From contig NZ_JAATVV010000003.1 of NCBI RefSeq assembly GCF_013184775.1, positions 186,001 through 250,000 on the forward strand: a stretch of 64,000 bases of DNA. Reading direction: 5' to 3'. The stretch is from Martelella sp. HB161492 (GTDB taxonomy: Bacteria > Pseudomonadota > Alphaproteobacteria > Rhizobiales > Rhizobiaceae). A program made the translations under genes and the position numbers. This document shows positions 8,474 through 15,543 of this stretch, in pieces (the stretch's first letter is position 1; the number at the start of each line of letters is the position of its first letter). The notes beneath the pieces are model-generated. The model did no database searches. It saw only the letters and a program-made list of their open reading frames with translations, and was not told the DNA's origin.

Positions 8474-9441
8474 AAAACGCTCTTCTGACCGTCGAGGGAC
8501 TGAGCCTCGATTTCAAGACCCGCCACGGACTGGTGAAGGTGCTGGAAGATATCAGCTTCGCCGTTGAAAAGGGCGAGATGGTCGGCATTGTCGGCGAAAG
8601 CGGCTCCGGCAAATCGGTCCTGTCCTATGCGATGATGGGGCTTCTCGGTGATGCCGCCGATATCCGTACGCACCGCATGGAATATGCCGGGGTGGATCTC
8701 ACCGGATCAGGGGCGAAGGCCCTGCGCGGTCGCGAATTGTCGATGATCTTTCAGAGCCCGCGAACCGCGCTGAACCCGATCCGCAAGATCGGTCACCAGA
8801 TCGGCGACGTTCTCGCCCGTCACGGACCGGTGCCGCGCGGCCAATTGAAGAAAAGGGCGATCGAGGCCTTAGCGCGGGTGCGCATTCCTGATCCCGAACG
8901 GCGCTATCATGCCTATCCGTTTGAGCTGTCGGGCGGCATGTGCCAGCGGGTGATGATTGCCATGGCGCTGGCCTCGTCACCGGGGCTTCTGATTGCCGAT
9001 GAGCCGACCACCGGCCTTGATGTGACGACCCAGGCGATTGTCGTCGACCTCATCCGCGCGCTCGTCGATGAAACGCGCATGGGGGCAATCCTGATCACCC
9101 ATGATCTGGCGCTTGCCGGGGAATATTGCGACCGCATCCTCGTCATGCATGCCGGTCATCTGGTCGAGGTTGCGCCAACGGCGGAGCTCTTTTCCAGCGC
9201 CCGCCATCCCTATACGCGCCGGCTCTTTTCCGCGACCCCCCAGAGTGCGGCCACTCTGGACGATCTGGCCGCCATTCCCGGCAATCTGCCGGATCTGTCG
9301 GGGCCGCTTCTGCCCTGCCGTTTTGCCGGGCGCTGTCCCCATCATCAGGGCGATTGCGATGCCTTGCCATTGCCGCCGCTGGATCCAGCCGCGCCGCATG
9401 GTGTGCGCTGTCACCACCCGGAGAACGCTCATGCTGCTTGA
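8470..9441 (+). CDS. Peptide-type ABC transporter ATPase (DppD-like)
   Basis: This 323-residue cytoplasmic ATPase has Walker A GESGSGKS (about residues 40-47), a Q-loop region (MIFQSPRTALNP), signature LSGGMCQRVMIAMALA and Walker B LLIADEPTTGLD. The C-terminal oligopeptide/dipeptide-ATPase extension carries the cysteine-rich LPCRFAGRCPHH segment, which in this family can bind an iron-sulfur cluster. It energises import together with the second ATPase and overlaps it by 11 bp. Confidence 0.93.
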   Translation: MKNALLTVEGLSLDFKTRHGLVKVLEDISFAVEKGEMVGIVGESGSGKSVLSYAMMGLLGDAADIRTHRMEYAGVDLTGSGAKALRGRELSMIFQSPRTALNPIRKIGHQIGDVLARHGPVPRGQLKKRAIEALARVRIPDPERRYHAYPFELSGGMCQRVMIAMALASSPGLLIADEPTTGLDVTTQAIVVDLIRALVDETRMGAILITHDLALAGEYCDRILVMHAGHLVEVAPTAELFSSARHPYTRRLFSATPQSAATLDDLAAIPGNLPDLSGPLLPCRFAGRCPHHQGDCDALPLPPLDPAAPHGVRCHHPENAHAA

Positions 9442-10408
9442 TGCACGATCCATTGCCAAATTCTTTCCCGTTCGCAATGCCGGGCGCAAGAGTAGACTTC
9501 ACGCCGTCGATGGCATCGATCTCGCCATCGATAACGGCGAAAGCGTCGGCCTTGTCGGTGAAAGCGGATGCGGCAAGTCAACCCTTGCGCGGCTGATTGC
9601 CCGGCTGATTGACGCCGATGGCGGCCGTCTCGATTTCTCCGGCCATGATCTGGCGGCGCTTTCCGGCCGCAGCTTTGCCACCACGCCGGAGCGGGCCGAA
9701 ATTCAGATCGTGTTTCAGGACCCGAATGAAAGCCTCAATCCTTCCTTCACGGTATTGCGGGCCGTGGCCGATCCGATCCGCCGGCTCATGCCGGGGACAA
9801 GCCGCAGCCAGGCGACACAGCTTGCGCTTGAAGCGCTTCACGCTGTCGGCCTGCCGCGTGAACTGGCCGGACGTTTCCCACATCAGCTTTCCGGCGGGCA
9901 GAAGGCCCGCGTCGGCATTGCCCGCGCCATTGCGGTCAAACCGAAATTGCTGATCCTCGATGAACCGACCTCGGCACTGGATGTCTCGGTGCAGGCGGTG
10001 ATCCTCAAGCTTCTGGCCAGGCTCAAGGCCGAGCGCGGCATGAGCTATCTTTTTGTCTCGCACGATCTCAACGTCGTGCGGCTGATCTGCGACCGCATCG
10101 TCGTCATGTATCTTGGCAAGGTCGTGGAAGAGGGGCCGGCGGAGGCGGTTTTTTCGCATCCGCGTCACCCCTATACCCAGGCGCTGATCGGCGCGATTCC
10201 CGATCCGGCGCGGCGTGGCACCACGGTGGCGCGGCTCGAAAAACCGGCCTCCAGCCCGATCGATCCCGACCCGAACCGCTGCCGCTTTGCCGGTCGCTGC
10301 CCCCATGAAATTCCCCGTTGCAGCCGTGAAATGCCTTCGCTTGCCGAAACCGGCTCGCGCCATTTTGCTGCCTGCCACCTTCTTGACCAACCGGATACCG
10401 CCTCATGA
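9431..10408 (+). CDS. Peptide-type ABC transporter ATPase (DppF-like)
   Basis: The second ATPase (325 residues) has Walker A GESGCGKSTLAR, the Q-loop segment IVFQDPNESLNPSFTV, signature LSGGQKARVGIARA, Walker B LLILDEPTSALD and the C-terminal RCRFAGRCPHEIPRC segment of the family. The start at 9431 (MLLDARSIAK) is inside the previous gene; the longer open frame upstream is in another reading frame of DppD. Its last codons overlap the racemase-like gene by 4 bp, so transporter and enzymes form a single transcription unit. Confidence 0.93.
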   Translation: MLLDARSIAKFFPVRNAGRKSRLHAVDGIDLAIDNGESVGLVGESGCGKSTLARLIARLIDADGGRLDFSGHDLAALSGRSFATTPERAEIQIVFQDPNESLNPSFTVLRAVADPIRRLMPGTSRSQATQLALEALHAVGLPRELAGRFPHQLSGGQKARVGIARAIAVKPKLLILDEPTSALDVSVQAVILKLLARLKAERGMSYLFVSHDLNVVRLICDRIVVMYLGKVVEEGPAEAVFSHPRHPYTQALIGAIPDPARRGTTVARLEKPASSPIDPDPNRCRFAGRCPHEIPRCSREMPSLAETGSRHFAACHLLDQPDTAS

Positions 10409-11178
10409 CCCGCATATTGCTCTTGAACCCCAACACTTCGGCAAGCGTGACCGAGCGCATGATGGTGGTGGCGCGAAAATCCGCCACGCCCGGAACCGAG
10501 GTGATCGGCCATACGGTGACCCGTGGCGTTCCCTATATCGCCACCCGGGCGGAAGCCGTGATCGGCGGTGCCGTGGCGCTTGAGGCACTGGCCGAGCGGG
10601 CCGGTGAATTCGATGCCGCGATCATAGCCGCATTCGGCGATCCCGGCCTGTCCGGCGCGCGTGAACTGCTTGACGTGCCGGTTATCGGCCTGGCGGAGGC
10701 GGGGCTGCTGACAGCCTGCATGTTGGGCCACCGTTTTTCGGTTGTCTCTTTTTCAACGGCGCTCGGCCCCTGGTACCGCGAATGCGTCACCGCGCACGGG
10801 CTTGCCTCGCGGCTCGCCAGCATCCGGCTTCTCGATGGTCCCTTCCGCTCGATTGCCGAAGTGCCGGAGGAAAAGGCCGATCTTCTGGTGCGCCTCGCGC
10901 AAAAGGCGGTTGAAGAAGATGGAGCCGATGTCATCGTGCTGGCCGGCGCGCCACTGGCAGGTCTTGCCGGCGCGGTCAAACATCTGGTGCCGGTGCCGGT
11001 GATCGAATGCACGGCGGCGGCGGTCCGTCAGGCGGAACTGCTGGTCGGGCTCGATCCGGCCAAGGCCCGGGCGGGCTCCTTTGCCCGGCCCGAGCCGAAA
11101 ACCTCGATCGGCCTGCCGCCGCCGCTCGCCCGGCTGCTGGCAACGGCAGGCGACGATATGAGCACAGTCTCGAACTGA
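10405..11178 (+). CDS. Asp/Glu/hydantoin racemase superfamily protein lacking both catalytic cysteines
   Basis: The 257-residue protein has the hydantoin/allantoin racemase fold signature (start RILLLNPNTSASVTERM, middle FGDPGLSGARELLDVPVIGLAEA, end IECTAAAVRQAELL). Hydantoin racemases use two cysteines, in I-A-C-F-x-D-P-G and V-L-G-C-A-G, at about residues 76 and 181. Here those positions are Ala76 (IIAAFGDPG) and Gly181 (VLAGAPLAG). Two-base proton exchange by thiols is therefore not possible, and the protein is either a diverged enzyme with other catalytic groups or a binding protein. It lies between importer and amidase with 4-bp and 11-bp spacings, so it very probably acts in the same pathway. 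The ligand is unknown. Confidence 0.75.
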   Translation: MTRILLLNPNTSASVTERMMVVARKSATPGTEVIGHTVTRGVPYIATRAEAVIGGAVALEALAERAGEFDAAIIAAFGDPGLSGARELLDVPVIGLAEAGLLTACMLGHRFSVVSFSTALGPWYRECVTAHGLASRLASIRLLDGPFRSIAEVPEEKADLLVRLAQKAVEEDGADVIVLAGAPLAGLAGAVKHLVPVPVIECTAAAVRQAELLVGLDPAKARAGSFARPEPKTSIGLPPPLARLLATAGDDMSTVSN

Positions 11179-11189
11179 ACGGAATTGCC

Positions 11190-12632
11190 ATGAATATTGA
11201 GACCTATAGCGCGATGACAGCCGGCGAGATCGCCGAGAAAGTGCGTTCCGGCGGCTTAAGCGCTGTCGAAATCGCCAGAGCTGCCCTTGCCGCCGCCGAG
11301 AAGATGGAACCCGAAATCCACGCCTTTGCCACGCTGGATGCCCGTGGCATGCTGGCTGCAGCCGACGTGGTGGATGCGCAGATCGCAGCCGGAAAAGACC
11401 CCGGTCCGCTGGCCGGCGTGCCGGTGGCGATCAAGGACCTGGTGATGACGAAGGGGCTGAAAACCACATTCGGTTCGGCTCTCTATGCCGATTTCGTGCC
11501 GGAGGATGACGATATCGTCGTCGAGCGGCTGCGTGCTGCCGGTGCGCTTGTTATCGGCAAGTCGAATGCTTCTGAATTCGGGTTCGGTGCGCATGGCTGC
11601 AACCGGCTTTTTCCGGTGACACGCAATCCGTGGGATCTTTCCCGCACGCCGGGTGGCTCGAGCGCCGGTTCTGCCGCCGCCCTTGCTGCCGGCGTTGTGC
11701 CGATTGCCATTGGCAGTGATGGTGGCGGATCGATCCGCATTCCGTCCGCCTTTTGCGGCCTTTACGGCATCAAGGCCTCGATGGGCCGGGTGCCGGTCTG
11801 GCCGGGCTGCCGCGACGAGACCCTGCCCGGTGCATCTGGCTGGGAATCGATCGAACATATCGGTCCCATGGCCCGCAATGTCGATGACATGGTGCTGATG
11901 CTCTCGGTGCTGGCAGGTCCTGATCCGCGCGATCGCTGGTCGCTGCCTGAAGGCGATGTTGATTATCTGGCTGCGATCCGCGCGCCGCTGCCGCAGGGCC
12001 TGCGGGTCGCCTACTGGCCGCAATGGGGCGATTGCCCGGTCGAGCCGGGCGTGGAGGCGATCTGCGCGGCGGCGATTGCCCGCTTTGCCGAAGACACAGG
12101 CGCGACTGTCAGCTTTGGCGCGCCGCCGGCGATTGACCTTGATACGGCTTTCCAGGCGATCATCGCGCTTGAGACGGATCTTACCGGTCTCAGGCGGATC
12201 GCCAAAGACCGGGAAGATGCGCTGACCGGACCGGTCCGGTCCTTCCTTGATACGCAGCTGCCGCTGGAAGCGGCCACGGACGCAATCACCACCCGCAAGG
12301 CGTTTTCCAATGCTGTCGCAAGGGTGATGGCTGATTTTGATCTGATCATCACGCCAACCGTACCGATCACCCCCTTTGCCGCAGAGGCGACGGGGCCAGA
12401 GACGATCAACCGCATCGCTGTCGGGCCGGATGGCTGGAGCCCCTATACTTCACCCTTCAACCTGACCGGTCAGCCGGCGGCAAGCGTGCCATGCGGCTAT
12501 GTCGACGGGCGCTATCCGGTCGGCCTGCAGATTGTCGGCCCGCATCTGGGGGACGGGCTGGTGCTGACGGCGGCGGCGGCGTTCGCCCGGCTGTTTGAAG
12601 GCGAGATCAGGGAGGCACCGGTTCATGTCTGA
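11190..12632 (+). CDS. Amidase (amidase signature family)
   Basis: This 480-residue hydrolase cleaves a carboxamide or related bond. The Ser-cisSer-Lys triad is complete: Lys82 (VAIKDL), Ser157 (GGSSAGS) and Ser181 (GSDGGGSIRIP). The 24-residue spacing between the two serines matches FAAH-type enzymes. Length is normal for the family. The start at 11190 is taken from the family N-terminus (AGEIAEKVRSGGLSAVEIAR) with GAACGGAA upstream; the longer open frame is the racemase gene in another frame. The substrate is not predictable from sequence, but the linked importer and decarboxylase-like gene point to a small imported amide (inference). It overlaps the next gene by 8 bp. Confidence 0.9.
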   Translation: MNIETYSAMTAGEIAEKVRSGGLSAVEIARAALAAAEKMEPEIHAFATLDARGMLAAADVVDAQIAAGKDPGPLAGVPVAIKDLVMTKGLKTTFGSALYADFVPEDDDIVVERLRAAGALVIGKSNASEFGFGAHGCNRLFPVTRNPWDLSRTPGGSSAGSAAALAAGVVPIAIGSDGGGSIRIPSAFCGLYGIKASMGRVPVWPGCRDETLPGASGWESIEHIGPMARNVDDMVLMLSVLAGPDPRDRWSLPEGDVDYLAAIRAPLPQGLRVAYWPQWGDCPVEPGVEAICAAAIARFAEDTGATVSFGAPPAIDLDTAFQAIIALETDLTGLRRIAKDREDALTGPVRSFLDTQLPLEAATDAITTRKAFSNAVARVMADFDLIITPTVPITPFAAEATGPETINRIAVGPDGWSPYTSPFNLTGQPAASVPCGYVDGRYPVGLQIVGPHLGDGLVLTAAAAFARLFEGEIREAPVHV

Positions 12633-13374
12633 TGCAACGGCGAACAAGCGGATGATCCGCATCGGCATGCTGACCCCGTCTTCCAACACGGTGCTGGAGC
12701 CGGTGACGACAGCAATGCTGTCGGGTCTCGATGACGTCAGTGTTCATTTTTCCCGTTTCCGCGTTACCGCGATCGGGCTCGATGATGCAGCCCTTGCCCA
12801 GTTCGATGACCGGGCGATGCTGGAAGCGGCCGGGTTGCTGGCCGACGCCAAGGTTGATGTGATTGCCTGGAACGGCACCAGCGCCGGTTGGCTCGGGCTC
12901 GACAAGGACAGACGGCTCTGCGAGAAAATCACGGCGGAGACCGGCATTGCCGCCAGCACTTCGGTGCTGTCGCTGTTTGATATCATGCGCGCGCGCGGCG
13001 AGAGCCGGATCGGTCTTGTTACCCCCTATACGGCCGATGTGCAGGAAAAGATCATTGCCCGTTTCGCCGACGAGGGCGTGGACGTGGCCGCCGAGGCTCA
13101 TTTCGGCCTGCGTGACAATTTCAGCTTTGCCACGGTTTCGCGGGAGCAGCTTGCGGCGGCGGTGGAGGCGGTGGGGCAATCCGCGCCGCAGGCCATCAGC
13201 ATTCTCTGCACCAATCTGGCCGGCGCTCCGCTTGTCGACGGGCTGGAAAAGCGTTTCTCCATTCCCATCCATGACAGTATCGCCACCACGGTCTGGGGCG
13301 CGCTTGTGGCGGCGGGGCAGCCGCCATCGCGGGTGGCGGGCTATGGGGCGCTGTTTGCCGAGGGCGCCGCCTGA
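12625..13374 (+). CDS. Arylmalonate decarboxylase/maleate isomerase-like protein (Asp/Glu racemase superfamily)
   Basis: The 249-residue protein starts RIGMLTPSSNTVLEP, typical of the maleate isomerase/arylmalonate decarboxylase (AMDase) branch. At the first catalytic position it has NGTSAGW (G84-T85-S86), like the GTS of AMDase, instead of the cysteine of maleate isomerases and racemases. At the second it keeps Cys195 (ILCTNLAG). A tyrosine in VTPYTADVQ (Tyr135) and the GYGALF end also match AMDase. One cysteine only favours decarboxylation of a malonate-type acid, or another one-cysteine reaction, over racemization. GGGAGG lies about 10 bases before the chosen ATG. It is the last gene of the ABC/amidase operon. 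Confidence 0.75.
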   Translation: MSDATANKRMIRIGMLTPSSNTVLEPVTTAMLSGLDDVSVHFSRFRVTAIGLDDAALAQFDDRAMLEAAGLLADAKVDVIAWNGTSAGWLGLDKDRRLCEKITAETGIAASTSVLSLFDIMRARGESRIGLVTPYTADVQEKIIARFADEGVDVAAEAHFGLRDNFSFATVSREQLAAAVEAVGQSAPQAISILCTNLAGAPLVDGLEKRFSIPIHDSIATTVWGALVAAGQPPSRVAGYGALFAEGAA

Positions 13375-13433
13375 GCGCGGCAGTGACCGGCATTTCTGCG
13401 GTCTGGCATCCAGAATTTTCAGAACAGGATTGC

Positions 13434-13464
13434 AGCGCCGCATGGCTATTGGGCCTGCGGCGCT
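13434..13464 (+). terminator. Hairpin after the ABC/amidase operon
   Basis: Perfect 9-bp arms AGCGCCGCA (13434-13442) and TGCGGCGCT (13456-13464) flank a 13-base loop, 60 bp after the last gene of the operon. No clear T-run follows, so termination strength is uncertain. Confidence 0.5.
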
Positions 13465-13588
13465 TCGGCAATTTGCCTTGGAACGCACTGCGACAGGGAT
13501 GGCCACAGAAAAGGCAGACGGATATGATGCCGTAACGAACTGCTGGTTTTGTCAGAGCGGCCCGGCCGCCGCCGTTGGAGGACGTTTG

Positions 13589-14422
13589 TTGAGCGCCCAT
13601 CATTCCGCCCGTCCTGTGAAGGCCATCACTCTGGCAGGACTGGCCAATCGTCTGCGCCATCTCGATTGCGCCATCGATCTGGCGGCAAAGCTTGAACGCC
13701 CGGTTGAGCTGATCTGGCCGATCGATCGCGATCTGAACTGTCCTTTCGACAGACTGTTCTGCGTGCCGGATACTGTGGTGCGCATTGTCGAACAGTCGCA
13801 TGGCAACTATCCTTTCCATGACAAGATATTGCGCAGGATCGGTTTCCCCGGCCGTCATTATCTGACGTCGGCGCAGTTCGGTGAGCTGCAGGTGGGCAAA
13901 AGGGTGCTAGCCTTCGACCATGCCACGGTGGCGAAGCACCTACCGGCTTCTGATGCGCTGATTTTCCGCAGTGGAATGCGTAGCTATCTGCCAGAAAAAC
14001 CCTATGCCTGGTTCAGCCCTACGGCAAAGGTCCTCGATCGTGTGGCGACCATGACCGCGGGCTATTCGGCGAAAATGCTGGGCGTTCACGTGCGCCGGAC
14101 CGATCATGTCCATGCCATCCGGCACAGTCCGCTGGAGGCTTTCATCGCCGAAGTCGACCGCAAGATTGCCAAGGAAGGCTTTACCGGCCTGTTCCTGGCG
14201 ACCGATGATGACGCCGCGGAGCAGGCGATCCTTGGGCGTTATCCGGCCGCGGTGATCTACCGCAAAAGATCGCGTGACCGGAACGATCCGGCGGCCATCG
14301 AAGATGCCCTTGTCGATTTCATCTGTCTGTCGCGAACGGCTGCCATTCTCGGCAGTGCAGGCAGCTCCTTTTCGGAGGAAGCCGCGACCCTTGGCGCCGT
14401 CACACTGGAGATCGCCAGCTGA
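13589..14422 (+). CDS. Fucosyltransferase-like protein (GT23/NodZ-like fold), TTG start
   Basis: The 277-residue protein shows GLANRLRHLDCAIDLA near its start, as in the nucleotide-binding N-terminus of NodZ-like proteins, and GVHVRRTDH at about residues 165-173, close to the HxRRTDK motif of alpha-1,6-fucosyltransferases. A later TDDDAAEQAI and a SAGSSFSEEA segment fit the GDP-fucose-type acceptor half. The frame is open far upstream, but only the TTG at 13589 has a good ribosome site (GGAGGA, 13577-13582) and the homologous region starts just after it. Later ATGs would remove the conserved N-terminus. It is about 40 residues shorter than NodZ. The acceptor is unknown; lipopolysaccharide or surface glycan is possible. 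It stands alone between two operons, with a convergent gene 9 bp away. Confidence 0.65.
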   Translation: MSAHHSARPVKAITLAGLANRLRHLDCAIDLAAKLERPVELIWPIDRDLNCPFDRLFCVPDTVVRIVEQSHGNYPFHDKILRRIGFPGRHYLTSAQFGELQVGKRVLAFDHATVAKHLPASDALIFRSGMRSYLPEKPYAWFSPTAKVLDRVATMTAGYSAKMLGVHVRRTDHVHAIRHSPLEAFIAEVDRKIAKEGFTGLFLATDDDAAEQAILGRYPAAVIYRKRSRDRNDPAAIEDALVDFICLSRTAAILGSAGSSFSEEAATLGAVTLEIAS

Positions 14423-14431
14423 AACCTGACC

Positions 14432-15532
14432 TCAGGCGACCGCCTGAGCGGCCGAAAGCCTAAGACCGTTCGCGCCGAAGAGATGAATATCGGCGGTATC
14501 GAAGGTCAGCCGGATCGACCCGCCGGATTTCAGCGGATGCTGGCCGGAAAGAACGGCGAGCAGCTGTTCACCGCCTTTCGTCGTCGCATAGATGACCGTT
14601 TCTGCGCCCAGCGCTTCGACCAGGGTGATCGAGACCTCGATTCCTGTTTCGTTATCGGCGGCGATCCGGATCTGCTGCGGGCGAACGCCGACGGTCAGCT
14701 TGTCGCCGCTGCTGACGGCAAGACTATCGGTGCTGATCTCGCGGTCTTCGGCACCCAGAAGATTGATGCTTGCGCGGCCGTCCTGCACCGGGCCGAGTGT
14801 CGCCGGCAGGAAATTCATTGCTGGCGACCCGATGAAACCGGCGACGAAAAGATTGGCCGGAGTGTTGTAGAGATCCAGCGGTGTGCCGATCTGTTCGACC
14901 TTGCCCTGACGCAGGACGACGATCCGGTCGGCTAGCGTCATGGCCTCGACCTGATCATGGGTCACATAGATCATCGTTGTCTTCAACCGGTCGTGCAGTG
15001 CTGAAAGCTCGGCACGCATGTGGACGCGCAGTTCTGCATCGAGATTGGAGAGCGGTTCATCGAACAGGAAGACATCCGGGTGGCGCACAATGGCGCGGCC
15101 GATGGCGACGCGCTGTCGCTGGCCACCGGACAGTGCTTTCGGCTTGCGTTCCAGCAGGGCATCGAGTTCCAGCATGCGCGCCGCCTCGGCAACGCGAGCC
15201 TCGATCTCCTGCTTGCCCATGCCGGCAAAGCGCAGTGCGAATCCCATGTTTTCCCGCACGCTCATATGCGGGTAGAGCGCATAGGTCTGGAACACCATGG
15301 CAATCCCGCGCTTGGCCGGATCTTCATCGGTCATGTCCTGGCCGCCAATCGAAAGCTTGCCGGCGGTAATATCCTCAAGGCCAGCAATCATCCGCAGCAA
15401 TGTCGATTTTCCGCAGCCGGATGGTCCGACGAAGACGACGAACTCGCCGGAGCGGACATTAAGATCAACGCCCTTGATGACCTCGAGATTTCCGAATTTC
15501 TTGTAGATTGCGTTCAGCGAAACATCAGCCAT
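14432..15532 (-). CDS. Sugar ABC transporter ATPase (UgpC/MsmK-like)
   Basis: This 366-residue ATPase of the CUT1 type has Walker A GPSGCGKST (about residues 37-45), a Q-loop in MVFQTYALYPHMSV, signature LSGGQRQRVAIGRA and Walker B VFLFDEPLSNLD. A switch histidine lies in YVTHDQVEAM, and a C-terminal TOBE/regulatory domain begins after about residue 235. It is the last gene of the minus-strand sugar operon, 11 bp after the glycosidase gene, and should energise the two permeases. Confidence 0.95.
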   Translation of the reverse strand: MADVSLNAIYKKFGNLEVIKGVDLNVRSGEFVVFVGPSGCGKSTLLRMIAGLEDITAGKLSIGGQDMTDEDPAKRGIAMVFQTYALYPHMSVRENMGFALRFAGMGKQEIEARVAEAARMLELDALLERKPKALSGGQRQRVAIGRAIVRHPDVFLFDEPLSNLDAELRVHMRAELSALHDRLKTTMIYVTHDQVEAMTLADRIVVLRQGKVEQIGTPLDLYNTPANLFVAGFIGSPAMNFLPATLGPVQDGRASINLLGAEDREISTDSLAVSSGDKLTVGVRPQQIRIAADNETGIEVSITLVEALGAETVIYATTKGGEQLLAVLSGQHPLKSGGSIRLTFDTADIHLFGANGLRLSAAQAVA

Positions 15533-15543
15533 GAAACTCTGCC

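Noticed and set aside
12863-13588. Upstream extension of the fucosyltransferase frame over the AMDase-like gene
   Set aside because: The frame is open but overlaps a well-supported gene, encodes low-complexity Arg/Ser/Pro sequence, and no start there has a ribosome site.
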